Source: VBDM01 sp041496705 (GTDB lineage Bacteria; Pseudomonadota; Gammaproteobacteria; Burkholderiales; SG8-39). Taken from it: a DNA stretch of 14,345 nt. Below the pieces are notes generated by a model. That model had not been told where the DNA came from, ran no database searches, and worked only from the letters and a program-made list of their open reading frames with translations. Both the position numbers and the translations under genes were made by a program. Of the stretch, positions 1 to 6,516 are shown piece by piece. The stretch is taken from positions 1-14,345 of the forward strand of contig JBGQFD010000095.1 of assembly GCA_041496705.1 (NCBI GenBank), written 5' to 3'. Each line of letters begins with the position of its first letter. Positions within the stretch are counted from its first letter, which is position 1.

Positions 1-24
1 CATCCACACCCACAGAGGTGCTGT

Positions 25-105
25 ATGAGCAAACACTCGCTAATTGCGCACCGATGCGCGACGAGTACTCAATCCGAAAAACCATTCGGGGCCCTCGATC
101 AATGA
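25..105 (+). CDS. Possible 26-residue ORF, unrecognised
   Basis: A short frame begins at an ATG 5-6 bases after AGAGG, a plausible ribosome binding site. It ends in TGA that overlaps the ATG of the next small frame (ATGA at 102-105), an arrangement typical of translational coupling. The peptide begins MSKHSLIAHR and has no motif, signal peptide or membrane segment that I recognise. The surrounding bases are clearly more AT-rich than the rest of the window. It could equally be chance, or the decayed end of a gene starting left of the window. Confidence 0.2.
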   Translation: MSKHSLIAHRCATSTQSEKPFGALDQ

Positions 106-215
106 CTGAAGCCTCTTACTCCAAGATAACCGTATTGACTGATGCCGAAAAGAAAAAGTGGGCTGAAATCGTAGGACGAACAAAGCTGCGCAATGAATGC
201 CAGCTCAAGCCCTAA
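102..215 (+). CDS. Possible 37-residue ORF, unrecognised
   Basis: The frame starts at the ATG overlapping the stop of the preceding mini-ORF and ends at TAA. The peptide (MTEASYSKITVLTDAEKKKW...) is lysine-rich and hydrophilic, with no domain I can name. The same frame is open further upstream to a GTG at 18, giving 65 codons, so the true start is uncertain. A third tiny frame (197-283, 28 codons, ending NLTEEEADER) follows with an ATG just after a TGA. Base composition differs from the GC-rich genes to the right, so this may be acquired or decaying DNA. No function is proposed. Confidence 0.22.
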   Translation: MTEASYSKITVLTDAEKKKWAEIVGRTKLRNECQLKP

Positions 216-312
216 CCGCAAACGCCGGGCGACGGCATGTGACGCGCTACAACCTGACCGAAGAAGAAGCAGACGAACGCTAGCCTGAGGGCGAGCGTTT
301 AGGCGCTACCGA

Positions 313-459
313 GGAAACTTGGCGTGGATCGCCGCGCTTACCATCTTTGTGCTACTAGAAAAACTTCTGCGGCGGCCGGCTTGGTTCGCACGGGCGGCCG
401 GAGCCACGCTGCTCGCCTGGGGCACGCTCCTCGCCGTGCAGGCTGGCGCGCTTTTATGA
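313..459 (+). pseudogene. C-terminal remnant of DUF2182-type membrane protein
   Basis: Reading plus strand in the frame of 313-459 gives a 48-residue peptide beginning GNLAWIAALTIFVLLEKLL and continuing with an ARAAG..LLAWG..L stretch before a TGA stop. From memory of the family, this closely resembles the last one to two transmembrane helices of the predicted metal-binding integral membrane proteins of DUF2182 (the NLxWIAAL..VLLEK motif, then a final hydrophobic helix). In frame there is a stop at 286-288 and no start codon with a ribosome site. The rest of a protein normally over 200 residues long is missing. It is best read as a gene fragment left by a deletion or rearrangement. The family name is from recognition, not alignment. 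Confidence 0.55.
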
Positions 460-779
460 AGCGTTGCGATTTGCCGGCGATTCGGTAGTCGGCGAACGGC
501 TGTTTCTGGGCCGGTTGTCGCCATCACGCGAGCGGCACGGCCAATTCCCAGAAGGGCCCAGTTTTGCCCTCTACGGGGAGCCGAGCGGGGCTCGAACTCC
601 TCAAGCTATCCGTTTGATTCGACCTTTCGCCAGTGGTCGATTCTGCCGATAGACACCCAGGCTGCGGGCAGGGTGCTTGGCTAACGCTTTTGGTGCTCCA
701 GGCATCCATTCATGCTGATCGGCAGAGAAGTAACCATTGAGTCTAATGTCGATTAAGTTTCTAACGCCGCTCAAACCGC
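460..779. other. No recognisable gene
   Basis: About 320 bases lie between the DUF2182 remnant and the terminator of the peroxiredoxin gene. Short frames exist on both strands (plus 464-652, minus 524-709), but they have no ribosome site, no recognisable motif and no codon bias like the neighbouring genes. A small GAGCC/GGCTC hairpin occurs near 580-595. The stretch 725-765 is AT-richer than its surroundings. No tRNA, insertion-sequence end or complete integron attC site could be made out. Confidence 0.5.
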
Positions 780-820
780 AAAAACAAAACGCGCCAGCGC
801 CTAACCAGCGCTGACGCGTT
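780..820 (-). terminator. Rho-independent terminator of the peroxiredoxin gene
   Basis: On the minus strand two 13-base arms (808-820 and 788-800) pair as AACGCG-T-CAGCGC with GCGCTG-G-CGCGTT. There is one internal mismatch and a 7-base loop. A T-rich run (TTTTGTTTTT including the arm's end) follows immediately. This is a classic intrinsic terminator about 40 bases past the peroxiredoxin stop. A second smaller GC hairpin (823-840, CCCCTC/GAGGGG) lies between the stop and it. Confidence 0.85.
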
Positions 821-858
821 CGCCCCTCTCGCCGAGGGGAAATCCCGAAACCCCCGTC

Positions 859-1365
859 CTACAACTGCCCGAGCATCGTCTCCGCGCCGCTCACTTCGTA
901 CTTCCCCGGCGCTTCGACGTTGAGTTTCTTCACGGTGCCGTTCTCGACCAGCATCGAGTAGCGCGCCGAGCGCATGCCCATGTTGCGCGCGGTGAGGTCG
1001 AGTTCTAGGCCCAACTTCTTGGTCCACGTGGCGCTGCCGTCGCCGAGCATGCGCACTTTGCCGCCGGCCTTCTGGTCGCGGCCCCAGGCGGCCATGACGA
1101 AGGCGTCGTTGACGGCGACGCACCAGATCTCGTCGATTTTCTTCGCCTTGAGCTGGTCGAAATGTTTCACGTAGCTCGGCACGTGCTTGGCCGAGCAGGT
1201 CGGGGTGTAGGCGCCGGGGAGAGCGAAGATGACGATCTTCTTTCCCTTGACGGCCTCGGCGACGCCGACGTCGTGCGGATTGATCGGGCAACCGGCCTGG
1301 GCATCGTATTCGGTGGATTCGGAAAGCTTGCCGTCGGGCAGCGCGTCGCCGACTTTGATGGTCAT
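859..1365 (-). CDS. Prx5-type peroxiredoxin (redoxin/AhpC-TSA fold)
   Basis: This is a 168-residue cytosolic thiol peroxidase that reduces hydrogen peroxide and organic hydroperoxides. The diagnostic motif PGAYTPTCS lies at about residues 50-58, with peroxidatic Cys57 and the conserved Thr at 54. A later Arg at 135 (SARYSML) fits the active-site arginine. The sequences VNDAFVM (about 86-91) and W94G are typical of the Prx5/hybrid group, which normally uses glutaredoxin/glutathione as reductant. No glutaredoxin domain is fused. Other cysteines are C26 and C82, and neither sits where an obvious resolving cysteine would. The ATG at 1365 has GGAGAC at 5-base spacing. The length matches the family. 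It is monocistronic, with its own promoter candidate and terminator, and divergent from the ATPase gene. The same frame stays open far upstream into the antisense of the ATPase and tct genes, which is a GC-codon artefact. Confidence 0.93.
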   Translation of the reverse strand: MTIKVGDALPDGKLSESTEYDAQAGCPINPHDVGVAEAVKGKKIVIFALPGAYTPTCSAKHVPSYVKHFDQLKAKKIDEIWCVAVNDAFVMAAWGRDQKAGGKVRMLGDGSATWTKKLGLELDLTARNMGMRSARYSMLVENGTVKKLNVEAPGKYEVSGAETMLGQL

Positions 1366-1401
1366 CTGGGGTCTCCAATTGTTGCGGTTTTCGGAAGGGC
1401 A

Positions 1402-1430
1402 AGCATCGCGCAGTTGTGCGGCAATGTCAA
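1402..1430 (-). promoter_or_regulatory. Sigma70-like promoter of the peroxiredoxin gene
   Basis: On the minus strand a consensus -35 TTGACA (1425-1430) is followed after exactly 17 bases by GATGCT (1402-1407), a weak -10. Transcription would begin near 1395, giving a leader of about 30 bases containing the GGAGAC ribosome site. The perfect -35 with a poor -10 could reflect dependence on an activator such as an oxidative-stress regulator. That last point is inference. Confidence 0.45.
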
Positions 1431-1446
1431 AGAACCGGCGAGGCGC

Positions 1447-1475
1447 TTGCCCCCGAGGAGAGGGCTGGCTATATT
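1447..1475 (+). promoter_or_regulatory. Promoter of the PilB-like ATPase, possibly leaderless
   Basis: TTGCCC (1447-1452) and TATATT (1470-1475) are separated by 17 bases, a good sigma70 arrangement. Only 7 bases separate the -10 from the ATG at 1483, so the predicted transcription start falls on or next to the start codon. The mRNA would then lack a leader. Against this, a purine-rich AGGAGAGGG at 1456-1464 could serve as a ribosome site for an in-frame TTG at 1474, if transcription starts further upstream. Confidence 0.45.
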
Positions 1476-1482
1476 GCCCGTC

Positions 1483-3279
1483 ATGCAAAGCGCCGCCGCA
1501 GCCCTCCAGGACCACCCGCTCAATCTCGGCGAGGTGCTGCAGGCGCTGGTCGCCGAGGGCCTGGTGCCCAGGGCCGAGGCGGACAAGCTGATCGCCGACC
1601 GCAGGCTGCGCCGCGCCGACCATCATCCGCTGCTGGTGATCGCCGACCAGAAATGGCGCTCGGGCAAGCCGCCGCACAAGATCCTGTCGCTCGAGTGGCT
1701 CACCGAGTGGCTCGCCGCGCAGACCGGCATGGAATATTTCCACATCGATCCGTTGAAGATCAATTTCGCGGCGGTCACCGAGGTGATGTCCAGCCACTAC
1801 GCGGCGCGCTTCAAGGTCCTGCCGGTGCAGGTGAACACGCGCGAGGCGGTGATCGCCACCTCCGAGCCCTACGTCAAGGGTTGGGAGAAGGAGCTGAAGC
1901 AGATGCTGCGGCTGGAGATCCGCCGCGTGCTGGCCAACCCCCTGGACATCAGCCGCTACCAGGTCGAGTTCTACAACCTCGCGAAATCCGTGAAGAGCGC
2001 CGCGCAGAAGGGCGAGCAGAGGAGCGGCATCGGCAATTTCGAGCAGCTGGTCGAGATGGGCCAGACCAACAAGCAGTTCGACGCCAACGACCAGCACATC
2101 GTCCACGTGGTCGACTGGCTGTGGCAGTACGCGTTCGACCAGCGCGCGAGCGACATCCACATCGAGCCGCGCCGCGATGTCGGCGAGGTGCGATTCCGCA
2201 TCGACGGCGTGCTGCACCCGGTGTATCAGATCCCCATGCCGGTGATGGCCGCGATGACCTCGCGCATCAAGATCCTCGGGCGCATGGACGTGGTTGAAAG
2301 GCGCCGGCCGCAGGACGGGCGCATCAAGACGCGCACCGCCGACGGCGAGGATGTGGAGTTGCGCCTGTCGACGCTGCCGACCGCCTTCGGCGAGAAGCTG
2401 GTGATGCGCATCTTCGATCCCGAGGTGATCGTCAAGGACTTCGCCGAGCTCGGCTTCTCGGAGGACGACAAGGTCCGCTGGAGCCAGATGATCAAGCAGC
2501 CGAACGGCATCGTCCTGGTGACCGGGCCCACCGGCTCGGGGAAGACCACGACGCTTTATTCGACGCTCAAGACCATCGCGACGCCCGAGGTCAACGTGTG
2601 CACCATCGAGGACCCGATCGAGATGATCGAGCCCGCGTTCAACCAGATGCAGGTCTCTCACGGCATCGAGCTCGGCTTCGCCGAGGGAGTGCGCGCGTTG
2701 ATGCGCCAGGACCCCGACATCATCATGGTCGGGGAGATCCGCGACCTGCAGACCGCGGAGATGGCGGTGCAGGCGGCGCTCACCGGACACCTGGTGTTCT
2801 CGACCTTGCACACCAACGACTCGGCGAGCGCGATCACGCGGCTCCTCGAGCTGGGCATCCCGCCTTACCTGCTCACCTCGACCATCCTCGGCGTGATGGC
2901 GCAGCGCCTGATACGCACGCTTTGCAAACACTGCAAGGAGAAGGTGTCGTTCGAATCCGGCCGCGACGGCGACCTGAGCTGGGAGGATTTCGTCGCGCCC
3001 TGGAAGGCCAAGCGGCCGCCGCATATCTATCGTCCCGTGGGGTGCCTGGAGTGCCGCAACACCGGTTACATGGGACGCATCGGCTTGTACGAGATCCTGC
3101 TGCTCTCGGCGGAGGTGAGAAAGCTCGTCCACGCCGAGGCCGACCTCGCGAAGATCCGCGAGGTCGCCTACAAGGAAGGCATGAAGCCGCTGCGCATCAG
3201 CGGCGCGCTGAAGGCGGCGCAGGGGCTGACGACGCTCGAGGAAGTGCTCAAGGTCGCCCCGCCCCCCGGACAGGCTTGA
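1483..3279 (+). CDS. GspE/PilB-family type II/IV secretion-pilus ATPase, orphan
   Basis: A 598-residue hexameric ATPase of the kind that powers pilus assembly (PilB) or type II secretion (GspE) at the inner membrane. Domains in order: an N-terminal MshEN/T2SSE-N-like region (about 10-160), a linker, then the ATPase domain. The Asp box ASDIHIEP is near 222, the Walker A GPTGSGKT is at 348-355, the Walker B-type segment with GEIRD is at 417-421, and the His box HTNDSASAITRLLELG follows. The zinc-binding tetracysteine C481-x2-C484...C521-x2-C524, with GYMGRIGLYEIL after it, is intact. Length and motifs are complete, so it should be active. No gsp or pil partner gene lies nearby. The ATG at 1483 is preferred. 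The in-frame TTG at 1474 is the alternative, and the frame is open further upstream only through the antisense of the peroxiredoxin gene. Confidence 0.92.
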   Translation: MQSAAAALQDHPLNLGEVLQALVAEGLVPRAEADKLIADRRLRRADHHPLLVIADQKWRSGKPPHKILSLEWLTEWLAAQTGMEYFHIDPLKINFAAVTEVMSSHYAARFKVLPVQVNTREAVIATSEPYVKGWEKELKQMLRLEIRRVLANPLDISRYQVEFYNLAKSVKSAAQKGEQRSGIGNFEQLVEMGQTNKQFDANDQHIVHVVDWLWQYAFDQRASDIHIEPRRDVGEVRFRIDGVLHPVYQIPMPVMAAMTSRIKILGRMDVVERRRPQDGRIKTRTADGEDVELRLSTLPTAFGEKLVMRIFDPEVIVKDFAELGFSEDDKVRWSQMIKQPNGIVLVTGPTGSGKTTTLYSTLKTIATPEVNVCTIEDPIEMIEPAFNQMQVSHGIELGFAEGVRALMRQDPDIIMVGEIRDLQTAEMAVQAALTGHLVFSTLHTNDSASAITRLLELGIPPYLLTSTILGVMAQRLIRTLCKHCKEKVSFESGRDGDLSWEDFVAPWKAKRPPHIYRPVGCLECRNTGYMGRIGLYEILLLSAEVRKLVHAEADLAKIREVAYKEGMKPLRISGALKAAQGLTTLEEVLKVAPPPGQA

Positions 3280-3292
3280 CGCGCACGAAAGT

Positions 3293-3314
3293 CGCGGGTG
3301 AATATTCACCCGCG
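3293..3314. promoter_or_regulatory. Perfect 22-bp palindrome upstream of tctC (operator candidate)
   Basis: Two 11-base arms, CGCGGGTGAAT and ATTCACCCGCG, meet with no spacer, giving exact two-fold symmetry. The site sits in the 93-bp gap between the ATPase stop and the tctC start, 58 bases before the ATG. It could be a dimeric regulator's operator for the transporter operon. As RNA it would form a 9-bp stem with an ATAT loop, but no T-run follows on either side, so it is a poor intrinsic terminator. The regulator family cannot be named from the sequence. Confidence 0.55.
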
Positions 3315-3372
3315 CGATGCGCGCAACCTGCAGCAAGATCGCAAGTCCCCAGGAAAATTCCAAGGAGGAGAA

Positions 3373-4380
3373 ATGGACGGAGACTTCATCCGAAGAAGGC
3401 GTTTTGTCGCTGCCGCGGGCGCAGCGATGGCCCTCGGCGTTCTGCCACGGGCGCACGCTCAAGGTTTTCCTTCGCGGAACCTGCGGGTGGTCGTGCCGAC
3501 CGCGCAGGGCGGCGGCGCCGACCGGCTCGCGCGCGTGTTCGACGATTTCTGGGCGCCCCTGCTGAAGACGAACTTCGAGTACGGGTTTTTCCCCGGAGCG
3601 GCGGGGCAGGTCGGCTACGAGGTGTATCTCAACCGCCGCGAGCGCGACGGCCACAATCTGCTGTTCGGCAACATGGGCCCGGAGATGATCATGTACGCGC
3701 TGCAGAAGCCGCCTTATCGCTTCCCGCAGGACTATGTGTATTTCTGCCGGCTGGACGTCGACGACAGCATCGTATTCGTCCGCCAAAAGAGCCCTTTCAG
3801 ACGGATCGAGGACGTGGTCACCGAGGCGAAGAAGCGCTCGGTGAACGTCGCGGTGAGCCGGCTGCCGCACCCGGCCTCGATCGGGGTGCTCGCGCTGGGC
3901 AACGCGGTGAAGGCGAGGTTCAACCTCGTGCCCTACGGCGGCGGCAACCCGACCATGGTCTCGGTGATGAATGGCGAGGTCGACTGCGGCGCGCTGCCGA
4001 TCGCCGGCATCGTCGCGCTGGGGGACCAGATGCGCATCCTCGGGGTGTTCAACGACGAATACAAGCTGCAGCGCTACACGAACGACGCTCCCTCGGTGAA
4101 CAAGGTGTTCGGGACGAAGATTCCGGCGCTCTATTCCTCGCGCTCCTGGGCGATCCACACCGAGGTCGTCGAAAAATTTCCCGAGCGTTTCGCGCTGCTG
4201 GAAAAGACCTCCAGGCAGGTTTTCGACAATCCCAAGTACAAGGAAGAGTACGCCAAGACCGGGGCGCCCGTGGAGACCATCCAGTACGGCGATCGGGCGC
4301 TGTGCACCCGCTATGCGCAAGGGATGTTCGAGCTTGCGAACGAGTACCGCTCGCTGCTCTCCGCCAGGGGGAAGGGTTGA
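3373..4380 (+). CDS. tctC: TctC-type extracytoplasmic solute-binding protein
   Basis: A 335-residue periplasmic receptor of the tripartite tricarboxylate transporter family (Bug/TctC) that captures a carboxylate and delivers it to TctAB. The export signal is Tat-like: a cluster of four arginines followed by Phe (7-11, fitting RRxF), a hydrophobic stretch, and AHA-Q at 27-30 as likely cleavage site. The mature part opens with the family pattern FPSRNLRVVVPTAQGGGADRLAR, followed by PGAAGQVGYEVY and DGHNLLFGNMG, all matching TctC landmarks. The start is fixed by a near-perfect AAGGAGGAG four bases before the ATG at 3373. The frame is open upstream to a GTG at 3298 inside the palindrome, which is unlikely to be used. 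tctB follows after one base. The substrate is not predictable, since this family is large and diverse in betaproteobacteria. Confidence 0.92.
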   Translation: MDGDFIRRRRFVAAAGAAMALGVLPRAHAQGFPSRNLRVVVPTAQGGGADRLARVFDDFWAPLLKTNFEYGFFPGAAGQVGYEVYLNRRERDGHNLLFGNMGPEMIMYALQKPPYRFPQDYVYFCRLDVDDSIVFVRQKSPFRRIEDVVTEAKKRSVNVAVSRLPHPASIGVLALGNAVKARFNLVPYGGGNPTMVSVMNGEVDCGALPIAGIVALGDQMRILGVFNDEYKLQRYTNDAPSVNKVFGTKIPALYSSRSWAIHTEVVEKFPERFALLEKTSRQVFDNPKYKEEYAKTGAPVETIQYGDRALCTRYAQGMFELANEYRSLLSARGKG

Positions 4381-4381
4381 C

Positions 4382-4888
4382 GTGAATAAGACACCGCTCG
4401 GCGCGGACCTGATCATCCCCGCGCTTGCGTTGTGCTTTGCGGGGTACTTCTTTTTCTCCATCGCCGACCTCGCGTGGGAGGCCAAGGCGAACGGCGTCCT
4501 GATCGGCGCCGTGCTGGTCCTGCTGATCGCGATCCAGGCGGGGCGCAGCGCCGTGGAATGGGTGCAGGGCCGCGGCAACCTGGGCTTCGGGCCGCTGTTC
4601 GGATCGCGCGACGTGCTGGTCATGCGGGCGGGAATGGTGCTGCTCACCGTAGCGTTCATCGTCGGGATGCCGTGGCTCGGGCTCACGCTCTCGCTCTTTC
4701 TGGGCATGGCGGCCGGGCTTTACCTCACGGGCGTGCGCAAGCGGTCTCATCTCTTGTGGGTGTCCGTTACCGTGGCGGCCTCCGCGTACCTTCTGTTCAT
4801 CGCCGCCCTCAATTCAGATTTCCCGCACGGGCCGGTGGAGAACGCGCTCGCCGCGCTCGCGGCCTGGTTCAGGGCGGGGCGGCCGTGA
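4382..4888 (+). CDS. tctB: TctB-type small membrane subunit of TTT transporter
   Basis: A 168-residue integral membrane protein, the small subunit of the tripartite tricarboxylate transporter. It shows the usual hydrophobic layout: helices at about residues 10-28, 37-53, a long pair at 78-112 and a last one at 120-142, with a charged loop between the second and third. Sequence conservation in TctB is low, so position between tctC and tctA, size and topology carry the call. The GTG at 4382 lies one base after the tctC stop and is preceded by the purine-rich AGGGGGAAGG, a good ribosome site. Its TGA overlaps the GTG of tctA by four bases (GTGA), consistent with translational coupling and fixed subunit stoichiometry. 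Confidence 0.85.
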   Translation: MNKTPLGADLIIPALALCFAGYFFFSIADLAWEAKANGVLIGAVLVLLIAIQAGRSAVEWVQGRGNLGFGPLFGSRDVLVMRAGMVLLTVAFIVGMPWLGLTLSLFLGMAAGLYLTGVRKRSHLLWVSVTVAASAYLLFIAALNSDFPHGPVENALAALAAWFRAGRP

Positions 4889-6405
4889 CCTGGGATTTCC
4901 TCCTCGGACAGTTCGCGATCCAGTTCGGCCTGTGGTGGGTGATCTGGCCGGCGATCCTGCTCGGCATCGTCGTCGGCATCCTGCCCGGGTTCAGCCCGCA
5001 GAACACGCTCATCATGCTGCTGCCGCTGACGCTCGCGGTAAAGGTCGAGGTGGCGCTCGCGTTCATGATCGCGCTCTATTGCGCCAACCATCTCGCTGGC
5101 GGTATTCCCGCGATCCTGGTAAAGATCCCGGGCTCCGGCGGCGCCGCCGCGACCACGCTCGACGGCTACCCGATGACGCAGAAGGGACAGGCGCAGCAGG
5201 CGCTGGTGTTGTGCTTCACCGCCTCGGTCTTCGGCGGGCTGATCACCACGCTCGCGACGATCGCGCTGCTGCCCTGGCTGTCGCAGATCGGCTTGGTGCT
5301 GCGCTCGGTCGAGATGGTGGTGGTGATGCTCTTCGGCCTCACCCTGATCGCGGTGATCGCGGCGAAGGATTTCCTGAAAGGGCTGATCGCGGGGTTCTTC
5401 GGTCTGCTGATCGGCGTCATCGGCACCGACCACATCTACAACACGCCGCGCGCGACTTTCGGATTTCTCGAGCTCTACGACGGCGTGCCGCTGGTCCCCG
5501 CGCTGATTGGCCTGTTCGCGATCTCCGAAGCCCTGGTGATGCTCGAGGAGAAGATGATCGTCGGCAAGGAGGGCCAGGCCAAGGCCGTGAGCGCGCAATG
5601 GAGCGGCATCATCGACGGGCTGCGCCTGTCGGTCAAGCATTGGTGGCATATCGTGTGGACCGGGTTCGTGGGCCTTTTCATCGGCATCGTTCCGGGCGCC
5701 GGCGCGAGCATCGCGTCTTTCGTCGCCTACCAGCAGTCGCGCCTGTGGTCCAAGCACCCCGAGCTCTATGGCACCGGGATCCCCGAAGGCGTGATCGCGC
5801 CCGAATCGGCGAACAACGGGGTCACCTCGGGGACGCTGGTGCCGACCCTCGCGCTCGGCGTGCCCGGCGGCAGCACCGCAGCGGTGATGATGATCGTGCT
5901 GCAGTACCACGGCATGGTCATGGGGCCGCGCCTTTTCAGCACCAACCCCGAGGTCGCCTACGGCGTCTTCGTCTCGATGGCGGTGGCGTACATCTTCATG
6001 ATCTTCACCATCCTGCCGCTGGCGCGCTACATGTCGCGCATCGTGCTGATCGAGACGACGTACCTCGCGCCGATCATCATCCTCGTCACCATCGTCGCGG
6101 CATTCGGCGAGCGGCAGTACCTCTTCGACATGGGGCTCGCGCTGGTCTTCGGCGTCATCGGCTACGTCGCCCACAAGACGAACTACCACGTCACCGCGAT
6201 CCTCATCGGCATAATCCTCGGGCCGCTGTTCGAGCAGTACCTGGTGCGCGCGCTGCGCATTTCGCAGGGCGACGCGTCCATCCTCTTTTCCTCAGCCCTG
6301 GGGAACACGCTGTGGGCGCTGCTGGCGCTGTCGCTACTGCTGCCGTTCTGGCGCGGCTGGCAGAAGAGAAAGGCGCTCGCGGCCGAGCAGTTCGGGGAGG
6401 AGTAA
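4885..6405 (+). CDS. tctA: TctA-type large membrane subunit of TTT transporter
   Basis: A 506-residue polytopic permease, the translocating subunit of the tripartite tricarboxylate transporter, working with TctB and periplasmic TctC by ion-coupled uptake. About 12 hydrophobic segments are visible. The two family signatures are present: GILPGFSPQNT near 31-41 with GGIPAILVKIPG and LDGYPM following, and the second-half copy IVPGAGASIASFVAY around 268-282 with APESANNGVTSGTLVPTLALGVPGGS. These reflect the internal duplication of the family, and length is normal. The GTG start overlaps the tctB stop; an earlier start in the same frame would run antiparallel to nothing sensible and lacks family similarity. 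A hairpin terminator follows 6 bases after the TAA, ending the operon. Confidence 0.94.
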   Translation: MTWDFLLGQFAIQFGLWWVIWPAILLGIVVGILPGFSPQNTLIMLLPLTLAVKVEVALAFMIALYCANHLAGGIPAILVKIPGSGGAAATTLDGYPMTQKGQAQQALVLCFTASVFGGLITTLATIALLPWLSQIGLVLRSVEMVVVMLFGLTLIAVIAAKDFLKGLIAGFFGLLIGVIGTDHIYNTPRATFGFLELYDGVPLVPALIGLFAISEALVMLEEKMIVGKEGQAKAVSAQWSGIIDGLRLSVKHWWHIVWTGFVGLFIGIVPGAGASIASFVAYQQSRLWSKHPELYGTGIPEGVIAPESANNGVTSGTLVPTLALGVPGGSTAAVMMIVLQYHGMVMGPRLFSTNPEVAYGVFVSMAVAYIFMIFTILPLARYMSRIVLIETTYLAPIIILVTIVAAFGERQYLFDMGLALVFGVIGYVAHKTNYHVTAILIGIILGPLFEQYLVRALRISQGDASILFSSALGNTLWALLALSLLLPFWRGWQKRKALAAEQFGEE

Positions 6406-6410
6406 CGACC

Positions 6411-6440
6411 GGCGGCGCGATAAGCTTGCGCCGCCTGTTT
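6411..6440 (+). terminator. Hairpin terminator after tctA
   Basis: GGCGGCGC (6411-6418) pairs perfectly with GCGCCGCC (6428-6435) around a 9-base loop, followed by TGTTT. The short T-tract makes it a moderate intrinsic terminator. It starts six bases after the tctA stop. Confidence 0.6.
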
Positions 6441-6480
6441 CAAAGCTCTGATCTCGGCTAGCGCCTCGGTTTCCCCGTCG

Positions 6481-6509
6481 GTAGTGAAATTGCGGCAGAC
6501 CGGCCGCAA
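6481..6509 (-). terminator. Hairpin terminator after the DUF4189 gene
   Basis: On the minus strand TTGCGGC (6503-6509) pairs with GCCGCAA (6490-6496) around a 6-base loop, and TTTCAC follows. It lies 7 bases past the stop of the DUF4189 gene and faces the tctA terminator across about 50 bases, insulating two convergent operons. Confidence 0.55.
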
Positions 6510-6516
6510 CCGCCGC

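Noticed and set aside
565..605. tRNA-like segment on the minus strand (TTCGAGC next to CGGCTCCCC)
   Set aside because: The would-be T stem does not pair beyond one base and no D-arm, anticodon arm or acceptor partner could be built.
725..810. Integron attC-like site (TCTAACG and GCCTAAC motifs)
   Set aside because: The matching GTTRRRY partner at proper distance is missing. The only strong fold is the intrinsic terminator of the peroxiredoxin gene.
3293..3314. Palindrome as an intrinsic terminator of the ATPase gene
   Set aside because: The stem is strong, but no T-run follows on either strand and the symmetry without spacer fits a protein-binding site better.
3298..3372. Upstream GTG start for tctC
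   Set aside because: It would lie inside the palindrome and add 25 residues before the signal peptide, while the ATG at 3373 has a near-perfect ribosome site.
859..4707. Open minus-strand frame of more than 1200 codons reading into the peroxiredoxin gene
   Set aside because: Only the last 168 codons resemble a protein family. The rest is antisense to the ATPase and tct genes and is open because of GC-rich codon bias. The peroxiredoxin has its own start with a ribosome site.
4747..6189. 480-codon minus-strand frame opposite tctA
   Set aside because: The translation is rich in Asp, Arg, His and Glu in the pattern expected of an antisense shadow of a membrane protein; there is no ribosome site and no domain.
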